The notes beneath the pieces were generated by a model that was given only the letters and a program-made list of their open reading frames with translations, searched no databases and was not told the DNA's origin. Made by a program: the position numbers and the translations under genes. A stretch of 64,000 nt of DNA from Hirundichthys speculiger (taxonomy: Eukaryota > Chordata > Actinopteri > Beloniformes > Exocoetidae), in the NCBI GenBank assembly GCA_018398805.1, contig JAGFBZ010000722.1, forward strand, positions 522,774 through 586,773, read 5' to 3'. Of this stretch, positions 1 through 11,654 are shown one piece after another. Numbering within the stretch: the first letter of the stretch is position 1; each line of letters opens with the position of its first letter.

Positions 1-201
1 TATGATCGCTTTTCACACTACAGCCCAGTTCGACGGCGATACTCAAGCAGCCCTGGTTCCGCCTATCCAGAGCACCACGGCTCACACACAGACACTCCAG
101 CTATTCCTCACCACCAGAGCCAACCAGGAGCAGACACGGCTCACACAGCACCTACCCTTCACAGGAGAGGCGACCTTTCTCCAGAGAACGTGATCATCAT
201 G
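1..201 (+). pseudogene. gag-like polyprotein C-terminal fragment of the gypsy element
   Basis: Frame 1 is open from the window edge to a stop at 199-201. It encodes a low-complexity tail rich in Ser, Arg, Pro and His (for example YSSSPGSAYPEHHGSHTD). Such tails are common at the end of gag in gypsy elements. No CCHC zinc knuckle is visible in the part present. The frame may shift near 185-190, because the next frame continues open to about 250. The protease frame follows. Assignment rests on position upstream of protease, so it is tentative. Confidence 0.45.
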
Positions 202-244
202 TGAGCTTCGATGAGGACATCTCTCGTCAGGGGGAAACGCATGG

Positions 245-3200
245 ATGGTAGCAGGTACTACTACGGGCCAAGTGTCTGCTACTCTAGGAAATGAGGCCCC
301 ACAGCAGTTATCAACAACTGAAGATGACACAACATCGTATGTATTTGCAGTCATTGAGAACATTGCCACCACAGTTTTGATAGACTCAGGTTCAAAAATA
401 TCTTTGATCAGTGAAGCCCAGAGAATGTCCATTCCTTCCCTGAGAACCAAGCCTATTCAAAAGTCTTACTTGTCTGCAACAGCAGTGACTGGTAATTATT
501 TAGACACATTGGGCACGCTTTCCATTACCATCAGGTTAGGCGATGAGATTTTTACACACAATGTGCAAGTAGTCAGAAACACTACACAGGCAGTACTCTT
601 AGGATTTGACTTTCTTAAGAAACATCATGCCATTCTTGATGTCAGGGCAGGCCAGTTAACAGTAGGGAATCATGCCATTGTCCCTCTTCTTCGTGCTCCC
701 CAAGCTGCTCCCCTCAGTTGCAGTGCTGTCACTTTAGGTCCCATAGTGATTCCTGCTATGTCACAGATGAACATTATGGCCAAAATCCAGTCCATTAATG
801 GTGAGCCTGAGGACATGTCCAGCTACACAGGTATCCTAGAGCCAGGACCCCCTAGTTTACCGGGTTTGTTGGTAGCATGCACACTAGCCCCTGTAAGAAC
901 AGGCATCACTTATGTAAGAGTAATGAACCCCACCAACAGTGATTGCCATGTACCATGTGACACAAGACTAGGAGATTTTCACTCACTAGGTAGTCAGGAG
1001 GGAGAGGAGTTCTCCATAGAAGAGGTCACTACAGCCACAATAGCTGAAGTAACAAGCCAATCTACTTCTGAGTCATTGCCAGGAGTTGATCTTAGTCAGT
1101 CTGCAGTTAGTGATGAACAACGCCAGCAGTTGGAGGCATTACTTCTGAGCTACTCTGATGTGTTCAGTGCACATGATCAGGATTATGGGCGCACTAACAT
1201 AGTCCAGCACAGTATCAAAACAGGAGATGCTTCCCCCTGCAGACAGCGAGCATACAGGACTTCACCCCACACTCGAGCTGAGATAGACAGGCAGGTTCAA
1301 CAGCTCCTTTCTCAGGACATTATTGAAGAAAGTTGTAGCCCGTGGGCTTCCCCTGTCGTCTTAGTAAAGAAGAAAGACGGCACCTACCGGTTCTGCATTG
1401 ATTTCCGCAAATTAAATGCAGTCACCATCAAAGACTCGTACCCGTTGCCACGTCCTGCAGATGCCCTGGATAGCCTGTCCGGTGCATGCTGGTTCAGCAC
1501 CATGGACCTCTCCAGTGGGTACTGGCAGGTCGAGCTCGACCCATCGGATAAGGAGAAAACGGCATTCACACTGGAAGTGCATTATACCAGTTCAAAGTTA
1601 TGCCAATGGGCTTAACCAATGCACCGCCCACATTCCAAAGACTGATGGAGCTTGTGCTCCATGGGCTTCACTGGAAAGAATGCTTGATTTATCTTGATGA
1701 TGTTCTCGTGTTCAGCTTCTCCTTCACAGATCACCTGAAAAGCCTTGGAGAAGTGTTCAGCCGCTTTCGCTCAGCTGGGCTTAAGCTGAAGGCCAGAAAG
1801 TGTCAGCTTGCATGCACCCAAGTCACCTTCCTCGGACACATTGTGTCCAGCCAAGGTCTGCAGCCAGACGCAAAGAACCTGGATAAAGTCCGTGGATGGC
1901 CCACACCCAGAACAACCACAGAGGTGAGAGCATTTGTTGGCTTATGCTCCTATTACCGCAGGTTTGTGAGGAACTTTTCAGCCATTGCTTCTCCACTCCA
2001 TGAACTCACACAGAAGGGTGCTTTTATTCAGATGGACTGTTAAGTGTGAGGATGCCTTTCAGTCACTCAAACATGCTCTCACCAATCCTCCAATCGTAGC
2101 ACATCCTGACTTCATGCAGCCGTTCCTGTTATACACAGATGCTTCACAAGACTGTATTGGATCTGTGCTTGCTCAACATCACGACAAAAAGGAGCGTGTG
2201 GTTGCCTATTCAAGCCACACCCTCAGCGCTTCTGAGAGGAAATGGTCTACCTATGACCGTGAGCTGTGGGCAGTTGTGTGGTCAGTGAGACACTTTAAGC
2301 ACTTCCTATCCGGCACCTCCTTCATGGTAATAACCGATCACAAGCCTCTGCTCAGCCTTAGAAAAGGCCCCGTAGATAATGATCCTACAGGTAGACGGAG
2401 TCGCTGGATACTGGAACTGGACGTGTATGACTACAAAATCATTCACAGAGAGGGAAAACAACATGCTAATGCAGACGCCATGTCCAGACGGCCCCCCACA
2501 GAGACAGACAGTAAAGCTGTTCAGTGTATTCTCACCTCTCGGAGTCCCAGTGAAACAGTGCCCTCCTCTGTTAGGACTGAGAATGACACTCCCACATCAG
2601 TCATTCCTGACATCAGCCCCACACTGTCCATTGACCTGGAGGAACTCGGCCGACAGCAAAGCGCGGATGAATGTGATGTCTCAGCAAAGTCATGGTTTGG
2701 TTGGAGAGTAGTAAAAACAGGCCACCACTTGGACGCTTAAAGCACTCTTCCCCCACTCTGAGAAAACTCTGGCATGAGTGCCCCAAATTGACAATACAAA
2801 ATGGAATACTCTGCCGAAAAGTCAAACCAGGGCCGCATGCATCACCAAGCTTCCAGGTTGTGCTGCCTGAGGTCCTCATTCCAACAGCTTTAAAGGGCAT
2901 GCATGGAAACCAGTTCAGTGGACATTTAAGTGCAGAGCGCACTTTACAACGAGCCAGACGCACCTGTTACTGGCCCTTCATGTCTCGTGACATTCACAAG
3001 TTTTGTGCAGAGTGTTTGCCATGTCAGTCACGGGGTTCCCCTACCCCACACGAAAGAGCCCCACTGCAGTCAATTCAAGCAGAGCGACCGTTCCAGAAAA
3101 TTGCTGCAGATCTCACAGAGCTACCCATCACGGCACAAGGAAATAGGTACGTGTTGGTAATAATGGACTATTTCACACGCTATGTCAACCTCTTTCCTCT

Positions 3201-4329
3201 GAAGGATCAGCGTGCCACAACAGTAGCCAAGTGTATATTTGAGGACTATATTCGACAGCATGGCATACCAGAGTCGGTCCACACAGACCAAGGCAGACAG
3301 TTCGAATCAGACCTGATTAAACATCTCTGCAGCTCACTGGGCATTGTAAAGACTCGGACATCCCCCTACCATGCACAATCAGACGGCATGGTGGAGAGGC
3401 TAAACAGGACACTCAAAGACCAGCTTGCAAAGTACATGTATCAAAGTGGTGGTGAATGGGACCAGTATTTGCCACAAGTGGAACTCGCCTATAATTCCAG
3501 CATACACTCAAGTACTGGATTTTCACCTTTCTTCCTCGCACATGGGAGAGAACCAAACCTACCAGTCGATATTATGTTGAACTGTGATCCTGCTTTGACT
3601 TCTTCTACCCCAGGTACACCAGCAGCATACGCCAGGGATCTCACCATGCGTCTGTCACATGCATTCAAGGATGCTGCTCAGATGTCTGCTGCATCCAAAC
3701 TACACCAGAAGCACCAGTATGACAAAAAGGTGGTGTTTCATCCTCATAAGACAGGTGATCTGGTGCTCTTGGATGATCCAGCTCAGAGGATGAACAAGCT
3801 GGCCCCCAGATGGAAGGGACCGTTTGTGGTTCTGAGGAGAATCAGCAGGGATGGCAGCCCTGGTGTGACCTATGAGATCACAGATCCTAGAACTGAACAT
3901 TCACGGAAATGGGTGGTTCACCACAACCGACTCAAAGCCTACAGAGGACCTGTGCCGCCCTCACCTGTCGGCAGCCCTGTGCCGGCTGTGCCAACTGGAG
4001 TTGGTATGACCCTGACACCAGCCCCTCTGACTGCTTTGTCAGGGGCCCTGCCCTTTTGCCCTCCTACCCCTCCCCATGTACCTGCATGGACTGTTGGGCG
4101 GCCTGCACCTGCAGCTGCTATGGGAGCCACTCACGGACAATCGCAGCCCCTCTCAGCCCCTACTGCTGTGTCCCGCCCACTCCCTGCCCCTGCCCCTGCC
4201 GATAGCGCTGCCCCTACAGACATTAGCGGGCTCCCCTCACCTGCCCATGCACCCCTCCCCTCACCCTTGAAGTCCCGCAGTGGCCGCCTGCTTCGACCCC
4301 CCTCGAAGTATAGAGACTTTGTCACTTGA
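245..4329 (+). pseudogene. Ty3/gypsy pol polyprotein, three frameshifts
   Basis: Pol would make protease, reverse transcriptase, RNase H and integrase for element copying. Protease: [13 protein letters not shown] with the catalytic DSG at about nt 383-391, then [27 protein letters not shown], then MPMGLTNAP and the catalytic YLDD at nt 1690-1701. RNase H: LLYTDASQ, the STYDRELWAV motif, and TDHKPL. Integrase (from about 2692): HHCC zinc site H71, H78, C105, C108 and catalytic D140, D199, E235, an exact DD35E spacing counted within that frame. WKGPF and a proline-rich tail follow. The frame changes near 1565-1585 (inside RT), 2020-2035 (RT to RNase H) and 2675-2692 (before integrase), alternating between two frames. 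Otherwise the domains look well preserved, which suggests recent death or sequencing indels. Confidence 0.92.
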
Positions 4330-4336
4330 AGGGTGA

Positions 4337-4451
4337 TGTTATGACTTTGACACATGGTTTGTTTATTGTGTTAGTCTAATAGCTTTCCTCCCTCAGCTGT
4401 TTTGTTTCACAGGCGACTGTTTCTGGAACTACACTGAGATTTCTAAAAAAA

Positions 4452-4483
<32 letters not shown>

Positions 4484-5095
4484 AAGATGGAAACAATGTA
4501 ATAGTTGGCACTTGTCGCTCAGTGTACAAAGGGATTAGTGATGTTTTGTGAAATTTTTGAATGTGTGTTATCTTTTGCATGATTAGTATTTTGTTGGGGT
4601 CGGTTCATAAAGTATGCGTTCTTGTCATTGCTATGCCTTACAGGTCCTTTCTGAAATGTGGACATTTCTTATGTAGCAGGGGAAGACTGTAATCTAAGTT
4701 ATTGCACTACATTTATGTTGTAGAATTATTTTATGTTTCATTATTAATTGACTATGTGGAGTCATTATGGGAATAGTGATTATTTCATGTTTGTTATATC
4801 ACTATTAATATTATTTTGTATTATTATTCTTTTCTGATTATTTATGATTTATTATTATTTAGTCAGTTCCTCAGGGGAATCTTGGTTCCTACCTGGAAGG
4901 TGTGTCTGGGGGGACGTTAATGTGTGACGCACGAGTCTAGCGTGAGCCGGAGTTTTTGGACAGTGGCTGAGAGTTTTTATGCTGCACCTGTTGCCGTGTT
5001 GGCTGTTAATAAAAGAAGAATAACCCACCTGTAGCCCGATCATTTCCCACAGCCTGAAGAGACTGGAGTCGACACACACAAAACTTAGGGTTACA
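4337..5095 (+). repeat. 3' LTR of the gypsy element
   Basis: The sequence runs from TGTTATGAC just after pol and a purine tract (GAAGGGTGA) to GGGTTACA, giving the TG...CA ends expected of an LTR. It holds an AATAAA signal at 5008-5013 followed by a GT-rich stretch, and an internal A-rich tract at about 4446-4486. Boundaries are inferred from the terminal dinucleotides and the position after pol. The second LTR is outside the window, so they cannot be confirmed here. Confidence 0.72.
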
Positions 5096-6760
5096 CATAT
5101 GTACCACTTTATTTCAGCCATGGGTTAATGTCTGTGAGCTTTCATTCTTCTTTTCCGTCATCCATTATCATCCGTTATCATCCGTTATCATCAGTTTTTT
5201 CCCCTGTCTAATTCAGTGGAAGCAGTGGGAGACTAAAATCATGTAGATGATCAGAGAGCGAGTGGAAAGAAACTCAGGTCTCACGCTTATTAACTGAGTG
5301 GATTCCACTGCAGCTGGTAAAGATGAGTCGCTCGATGTGCACACACACACAGACACGTGCACACACGCACGGATGCATATGATGGATGGCACAGGAACAG
5401 GCAGAGCGGCCATCGTGGCGCCGGCTAACGGTGGGGTCTCAGAAAGCTCTCGTGAGCAATAAGTCTGGCTCTTATGGCGCCAGACCCCCAGCCGGGCTGT
5501 TGGTCATGTCACAGCAAATACAAACGAGGAGCTTAAAAATGATAATGAAGAGAGAAGCAGACACGGCAGGGAGAAGAAAACTGTAACGTCTGAGAAAATA
5601 AAAAGATCGTAAATGTCAAATGAGTATTTCGACGTGAAGTCCTTCAGCAGAAAACGGCCTCAAAGGAGCACAAAGGAGTCCAGCGACTCCACAGAAAAAC
5701 CTCTGTGAAATCAAATTGGACGTTTTAACGAGATATGCATTTTGCAATTTCAGTTTTACAGTTTTTGTCACAATGTGTCATTTTGTATTTGTCGTCCCGT
5801 GGACTGAAATGTCATCAATCGTAGACTAAGCAGTTTTCCAATTCAAAGTCCACATCTAGCCAAGGACAGTCAAAATCCTTGGACGTATTTCTGATCAATC
5901 TATTTTTTTCAAAGATGCATCCAGATAAGACTTGTGCCAACTTGAGACAGTAAATTATTCCAAGAATTAATTTTACATCAGTGAGAGACAGGAATGGTGA
6001 AGGAGAAAGCATTACAATGTTAATAACATATGACATCCTCTCACATCGAAACATTGTAAGACAGAGTTTTAAGTTAACAGATCAAAGGCTGGTGATCTAA
6101 AAGGATCTCTATTTACATGACTATAAAATACTTTGTGGATCACAGGAAGACAGTGCTCGCAGTCGGCTGCTAAAACTAACTGCATCGTGTAATGGCGCAA
6201 TCTAAACGAAACAAGACTAAAGATTTGCAGTCGCATCAAATGGGTTCATTTTGCTGTCGTGCCAAGATGCAGAAAGACCTCCTTCAATGTTCACCACCTT
6301 AGACCTGGCAAAGACCGCAGGAGGCTAGAGCCCTCATGGTTTTCTTCTGTCCATGGAAACTCGTCTGTCACATTGAAACTGTTTGTGAAATCGTTCAGGT
6401 CAGGTTTAGCTACAGCTGTGGCTGTTGTGCACCAGTGCAGCTTTGAGATGTGTTCATGTAAAAAGGTAGCTCTTTTAATATCAAATTTGTACCTGATTTA
6501 TCAAGATAGAGCTTATTTGAGAAAAAGAAAGTTTTTGGAGGCGTGTGGAACCGCTAGCCGAGCTGTGACATCATCAAGTACACCGCAAGTTCAACTTGCA
6601 GAGTATGAGGTACCGAGTAAGCAAGTCCAACCTGAGCATACTTACTGTTGAGAAAGAGCCAAACTTGGGTCAGAGATACAGTATAACAGCTCCCTTTTCA
6701 AGTATGCCTTTCCACTTCTGTTCATAGCAGCCAGTTTTTGGATGGAGTAAGACCATAGAC
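5096..6760. other. No gene recognised; unique-looking AT-rich sequence
   Basis: No conserved coding motif was recognised. A short tandem repeat of a 10-base unit (TCCGTTATCA-like) lies at about 5159-5193, and CA-rich runs at 5338-5370. An open frame at 6259-6651 resembles nothing I know. Confidence 0.5.
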
Positions 6761-7310
6761 CAGACCTGGGCAAAACACGGCCCGCGGGCCACATCCGGCC
6801 CTTTGTGCGTCTCTGTCCGGCCTGCATGAGGCCAATCATAAATTACATTAGATTACAACTTAATAAAAAAAAAAAAAAATCTATGTCGTGCGTGCAATAC
6901 AACTGTGGTGAAAGGCGTAGTACTTCTGTGTAGCGTACGTGCATGAAGGTAAACAGCGCTAAGTGATGCTGCCGTTAAAATGTGTGCTGACGCTAAGAAA
7001 AGAAAAGTTGACAAGGAATGACGTGCTTTCAACAAGACATGGACCGCTAAGTATTTCTTTACAGAAATTAAAAGGTGAAGCCGTGATTTGTGCTACACAG
7101 ATCGCTGTTTAAGGATTATAATTTGAATCCGCACTACACGACCAAGCATGAGGTAAAATACAGAAATCTGTCTGATAAAGAGCGCGCAATAGAGGCTGAT
7201 GCATTGCAGGCAAAACTGCAAACCCAACAAGGAATTGGTAAAATGAGGTATAAAACATTAAAACATTATTCATTTTATGCAACTTTGCAGCAGAAATAAA
7301 ACACATTTAA
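6761..7310 (+). mobile_element. Decayed hAT element with BED-finger transposase start (GTF2IRD2/ZBED type)
   Basis: The left end begins CAGACCTGGGCAAAAC followed by CGGCCCGCGGGCCACATCCG, a terminal sequence I recognise from vertebrate hAT elements related to GTF2IRD2/ZBED transposases. From ATG 6980 the three frames together give fragments AKKRKVDKE, AFNKTWTAKYFFTEIK and FKDYNLNPHYTTKHEVKYRN, matching the N-terminal BED zinc-finger region of that transposase. Stops and frameshifts break it. One of the zinc Cys positions seems lost. No right terminus was found, and the catalytic domain is absent, so this is a truncated relic. Confidence 0.72.
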
Positions 7311-7434
7311 TGTTCAAAGAAACAATTATAGTCTCCGTAGCTAGATTTCACATCCATGACACCTGTGCAGGGATTAAATTTAGATTTATGTCATCAGGTA
7401 AACTTATATAAAGCAACAAATTTGTGGATACTTT

Positions 7435-7981
7435 GGGCCAGATATGCTATAGGAAGGACTTTATTTAGGGATAATGTGTGGCGGGAGAGGTGTTCTCCGA
7501 AAAAAACCCCGCAATCTTCCACCCTTGCTCTATCCGCTATCCCACCTGCTCTACGCGCTACATTATCCATAGGAGTAGTTAGGGCGGGTCACTCGTTAAA
7601 CCAATCAGTGCGTCAGCAGCCATTACCTTTAAGAGCAGGTTGTGCTTTCCTTAATCCACTTTCCCAGTGCTTTTCTGAAGATGCATGAGGTGAAGAGTAG
7701 GCAGACGGGAATATTTGGCCATATATAGTAATTCCTCACACTCTCACACTTTGCGGTTAATGGGGGCTGTTCCTAAACCTGCGATGGAACGCTACCAAGT
7801 TTGAGGAAAGGGCAGAAGACACGCCCATTGCCACATCTACAAAGTGAGTAAAGGAGTCGGCAAAATGTGTAGCGGCTATAGTGGGTGAAAGATGGCATTA
7901 GCGGTTAGCAAAGGTTCCTATACAGGCAGTTTGAGGGTAGCAGCTAGTGGTAACAGGTAAGGGGAAGAGTATGATTGGACC
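7435..7981 (+). repeat. Hairpin-centred dispersed repeat family, copy A (internally deleted)
   Basis: This copy shares long blocks with 21662-22540 and 49908-50743. Examples are the block around AACCAATCAGTGCGTCAGCA with AAGAGCAGGTTGTGCT (about 7598-7652), and the right-hand block GACACGCCCATTGCCAC through GGTAAGGGGAAG. Its ends (GGGCCAGAT... and ...TGATTGGACC) are imperfect inverted repeats. The middle, including the hairpin seen in the other copies, is replaced or lost. There is no coding potential. A non-autonomous DNA transposon is likely, superfamily uncertain. Confidence 0.6.
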
Positions 7982-8260
7982 TTAAGCTCAAGTCCCACTC
8001 AAGACAATGAGAGCAGCGTTCCAGTGTTTCAGTATTATCACTTCAACTTACACACAGCACATGGAGTTGGCAGGAAGACAGTAATGAGATAATTCATTAA
8101 GCTGTGGGGACTCTGGGTAAACAAAGAAGGCTGCCTGGGTACCACAGCGCTCACACTCATCCGGGGCTTTACAGATCCGTGCCTTTCTGGTCTTCTCTGC
8201 GTTAATGGCTTCCTCCGGTTATTCCAGGCAAAGCAGACGGGATCACCACTTGTGTAACGG

Positions 8261-8464
8261 TCAGTGCTGATCTGTTCCTTTGTTGAAATGACGGAAACGC
8301 AGCCTGGAGTTTCTTGTGAAGTTCAGCACATCGACATTCTTCCCTGTTTTGTCCTTCCTCTCACGCTGAATCAGAGATCTCTCAGCCACGGAGGGATAGA
8401 TGCGTAGCTTCTTTGCTTTGGATCTATGCGATCTACACTCCGCAGCATCGCAGTAGTACACCAT
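8261..8464 (-). pseudogene. THAP-like zinc-finger fragment
   Basis: On the minus strand from ATG 8464 the predicted peptide begins MVYYCDAAECRSHRSK and later has NSRLRFRHFNKG. The start resembles a THAP domain (C-x4-C after a short N-terminus, then a KL.IYP block). The later part resembles the C..HF block, with the expected Cys replaced. THAP domains bind DNA and occur in host genes and in P-element- and Kolobok-type transposases. A related start (SWCDAAECTSPRS) occurs near 38.9 kb. The missing Cys and Trp and the early stop suggest a relic. Identity is tentative. Confidence 0.35.
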
Positions 8465-8469
8465 GGCGG

Positions 8470-9687
8470 TAGGAAATGTTCTGTATCACATGTCTTGTTT
8501 TGGCACTGTGGTACTGTTCAGAGGGTTTTAGAAGAGATTATTTGAATAACATATGAGGAAAAGGGTGTGGTTTAGAAGTCAAAAAGATGAATTTTTATTC
8601 TTTGATGCTTCTGAGCTGCTTTGACATTACCCAGAAAAGCTAAACTGAGATGGCTGATATATTGATACCGAGAAAAGGTTCACTGTGTATTTACTGTGAA
8701 TCAAACTCAGTCTTTGGGAAATATTTGATTCCACACATGAAATGCTGTTTTTTTTTTTTTTATAAAGTGAGTAAATCATCAGTGTGACAAATTAAGGTCA
8801 CTAGAATCATGTTAAAATCAATATGGGTCTATGTGTCTCAACAGACTATAAATGATCAGTTTGCTTTTTATTTTTGCCTCTTAGTTGAGAGAGAGCGCAG
8901 CGGAGTCAAAGGAAGAAGACGAGAGGAGAGACGAGTGAACCTCACATCATTAAGCAGCGTATTGAAATAAAGATTGAATGAAGTGCCGGAGGGCAAAGTT
9001 CATTAAATGTGTTTTTGGGTGGGCTACGGGGAGAGGGGGGTGAGGTAAAGAGGAAGGAGAAGAAGGTGGATGAACTTCTAGGGAAAAGCAAGTGACAGGT
9101 GAGACAGATGAGAGCACACCCCAGAGATGAAACTGGAAAGAGCAGCTGCCACAGACACAACTACAATCCACTATTTTCTTTTATTATTATTTTTTTTTTG
9201 AACAGTAGATTAACGATTGCACTTTCGTCACATGGCGGCAGCAGTTAAAGAGGGGTGTTCGTGTGACAAACTGCATCGTGCATACCAAGCAGGCCTTGAT
9301 TATTAAAGTAATGGGGGCGCCCGTGCCCCCCCCACCCCCCCGGCGGAGCTGCGTGTGTAGCAACACCCCCCCGCTGGCTCCGTGAAACGTCTGAGCCGGA
9401 GAATTTAGAAACGACATAAAAAAACAGCCTGCGCCAACCGCAGCAGCCGCTACAGCCCGCAGTCCTGCTGGGAGCTGCTCTGCTGACGTCAGGCGGCAAA
9501 GTCGATCCTGAGGGCGTGTCTCCCGCCGGAGCCCTCGTCTAAAGATGGGACGGATGACTAAGCATTCGGATGACTGATATTACCCTAAACCAGAGGAGCC
9601 GAGCCGCCGTCGTGCGAGGAGACGGCATGTGTCTGTGTGAGGAAACGTTGACGGGGGGGGATGAAGGGGAATGTGGTGCAGACGCAC
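8470..9687. other. No gene recognised; intergenic or intronic sequence (inside dgkb, minus strand)
   Basis: AT-rich sequence with a poly-T run near 8748-8761. A GC-rich, CpG-containing patch with homopolymer C runs lies at about 9310-9560. No splice-bounded coding exon with a recognisable protein was seen. The next dgkb exon would lie in this direction but was not found in the window. Confidence 0.5.
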
Positions 9688-9764
9688 CTGCTCCGGATTG
9701 TATTTGGAAAGAACTCCTTCACCGTGAAACTCCTGCAGCACATCCTTCAGCTTCTTCGTGGAGT
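9688..9764 (-). CDS. dgkb: Diacylglycerol kinase beta, second visible coding exon
   Basis: Diacylglycerol kinase phosphorylates diacylglycerol to phosphatidic acid at membranes. This exon encodes part of the N-terminal recoverin-homology domain of the calcium-regulated type I enzymes. On the minus strand a pyrimidine-rich acceptor (CTTTCCTCCTCAG) precedes AC-TCC-ACG..., read as [18 protein letters not shown] then SKYNPEQ. The exon stops at CAG before the GTGCGT donor. It is 77 nt: it starts with the last two bases of a split codon and ends in phase 0. The peptide matches vertebrate DGKB much better than the gamma or alpha isoforms. A CAT trinucleotide run lies in the intron about 37 bases upstream of the acceptor. 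Confidence 0.88.
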
Positions 9765-9800
9765 CTGAGGAGGAAAGGCAGAGAAAAACCCAATTACCGC

Positions 9801-9829
9801 CATGATGATGATGATGATGATGATGATGT
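9801..9829. repeat. ATG/CAT trinucleotide microsatellite
   Basis: About nine ATG units in a row. On the minus strand it sits in the dgkb intron shortly before the exon acceptor. Open frames through it give poly-His or poly-Asp, but this is intronic. Confidence 0.9.
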
Positions 9830-10594
9830 TCGGAGCGCTCCACGCGGCAGAGAACTGTTAATCATCTTAATCGAAGAGATAAAGCTGAATAAACATATGC
9901 ATCTCAATAATGAATCCCCCGGTGAATAATGGTCTGTGGCGGTGAGTCAGCCCTGGTGCTCGTCAAAGGGACGTCGTGTTTTTCTCACTTTTAAATGCTC
10001 AGAGACACACACAACCTCTGCCCAGAACATTACCCATAATGACCCGCTCCCACCATCATGTGTCAAACAATTACTGAGGGCAAACTTAGATGCGTCCGGG
10101 GCCGGATCCCCGCCATTACTGCAACGCACACACACACAGATGCACGCACACGCACACACCAGACAATCATGTTACAGCTCTCATAATCAGCTGTGGAAGG
10201 CACTTCATTATCTTTAGTGCGCTGCAGTCTTCTACCGTGTCATGCTTTCCTGTTTCTGTCCGGCGTTGAGCGTTCGGGGGGGGTGACGTCCGGAAACAGA
10301 CAGAGGTGACTTGGGAGGTCATCTGCTGCGTGGAAAGGACAGAAAACTGTTGTTTTGTTTTTTTTTTCTGTGACGATCCACAGGCGCGAGGAGAACATGC
10401 AGCATGACAAAAAAAAACCGTCACATCCCGCAGATTCATCTCATGAAAGTGTCAATTTTCTTTATGCTTATGGGTTTCGGAGAATCACTCTTTTAGAGTA
10501 CAGCACTAACACAAATAACCAGTAATACTTGTCTGGTACTGACAGATCAGCAGTCCCACATGCAGACAAACAGCTACATACTCACACTGGCCTC
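9830..10594. other. No gene recognised (dgkb intron)
   Basis: Mixed-composition sequence with a short CA-rich run near 10128-10160 and poly-T/poly-A runs at 10361 and 10410. Nothing recognisable as coding or mobile. Confidence 0.5.
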
Positions 10595-10775
10595 TAGGCT
10601 CAGTTCAGAATCAACAATGAGCCTAACGGGCATGTTTTTGGTTCCCGGAGGAAACCCACGCAGGAATGAGGAGAGCATGTACACTCCACAGAGAAAGGCC
10701 CCATCTGGGACTGAAACCAGAAACCTTCTCACCGTGGCAACGGGGCAAACCACCAAGCCACAGTGCTGCCCCAGT
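10595..10775 (-). mobile_element. tRNA-derived SINE (minus strand), old copy
   Basis: Read on the minus strand it begins GGGGCAGCACTGTGGCTTGG. It continues through a tRNA-like A-box region and a B-box-like GGTTTCAGTCCC, then the block TGCGTGGGTTTCCTCCGGGAA and CATGCCCGT. This matches the layout of the very common fish SINE whose body has the GGGTTTCCTCCGGG motif. Both promoter boxes have mutations, so it is an old copy. Confidence 0.6.
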
Positions 10776-11067
10776 AGTATCGTCTAACCTTGAGATGAAC
10801 TTGCTGGGATGTCCACTCTGGGAAGATCGAACATAAATGCTGATGTTTTTCCCCCTCAGCATTGTGTTGACACATGCCTGAACACGCCAGACCAGCAAAT
10901 AGCAAAAACCTCTAGTTTAATAACAGTGCTCACGCGTGCTAATGATCATTTAATCAAATGCATGTCAGCTTTTTCTTAAAGTCCCTGTATGAAGAAACAC
11001 CACTTCTGACCACACGGGGGCGAATAGACCTGCAGTACTGACAATACACAGACAATACTGTGCTTAT

Positions 11068-11108
<41 letters not shown>

Positions 11109-11654
11109 TGTGTGTGTGTGGGGGGGGTGATACCACTTTGTCCCTCTAGAGGGGAAATCGGTTGTGTCTAATGCTCAGTGTTGTCATCTAAACATTCCTG
11201 TCATGTGCTGCCCCCATCTGCTTCGTCATAGTTATGCTGCTATAGGCCTACGCTGCAGGGAGACACCAACATGATCTGCTGAGTGGTGTCTCCACTGCTC
11301 TTCTCTCTTTCCTTCCCTTTCCTCCTCCTCCCTTCCTCCTCCTCCAGCTCATTCCATAGTTAATTAGGAGCACCTTATTACTGTAACTGTGCTCCATTTT
11401 CTTTCCTGTAGTTTGTTGTGCTGTTTTCCCTCCTTTTTTCTCTTTTCTTTCTGTGTGTTTGCAGGCCAGAGTTTCCTGAGTTTCATGCTGACCTGCTGTT
11501 CCCTCCTCTGTCCATCCCAGCGTTTACCTCCACCTGTGTCTCTAGATGTGTTCAGGGTGTCGGCTGGTGTGGTGACCAGTGATCTAGTCCTCCGACCATC
11601 TCACCTCAGTGCTGCTACCTGCATCTGTTTATGTAGTCATTTCATTCAGTCATT
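10776..11654. other. No gene recognised; TG microsatellite inside (dgkb intron)
   Basis: A TG/GT dinucleotide run occupies about 11071-11121 and ends in a G run. A pyrimidine-rich stretch with repeated CCTCCT lies near 11301-11346. No supported exon. Confidence 0.6.

Larger units (their letters stand above)
1..5095 (+). mobile_element. Ty3/gypsy LTR retrotransposon, 3' part
   Basis: The window opens inside an LTR retrotransposon. In order it shows the end of a gag-like frame, aspartic protease, reverse transcriptase, RNase H, integrase with a zinc-binding head and a GPF-type tail module, a proline-rich C-terminus, a short purine tract (about 4328-4336) and one LTR. The protease-RT-RNase H-integrase order and integrase after RNase H place it in Ty3/gypsy (Metaviridae-like). 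No envelope frame is seen. The 5' LTR and most of gag lie before base 1, so LTR divergence and target duplication cannot be judged. Three reading-frame breaks in pol indicate a dead copy, or assembly errors. Confidence 0.93.

Noticed and set aside
6259..6651. 130-residue plus-strand frame as a gene
   Set aside because: No family resemblance, no exon signals, low-complexity composition.
9580..9843. Minus-strand frame with poly-His as a protein
   Set aside because: The His run is an intronic CAT repeat. Only 9688-9764 is exon, bounded by splice sites.
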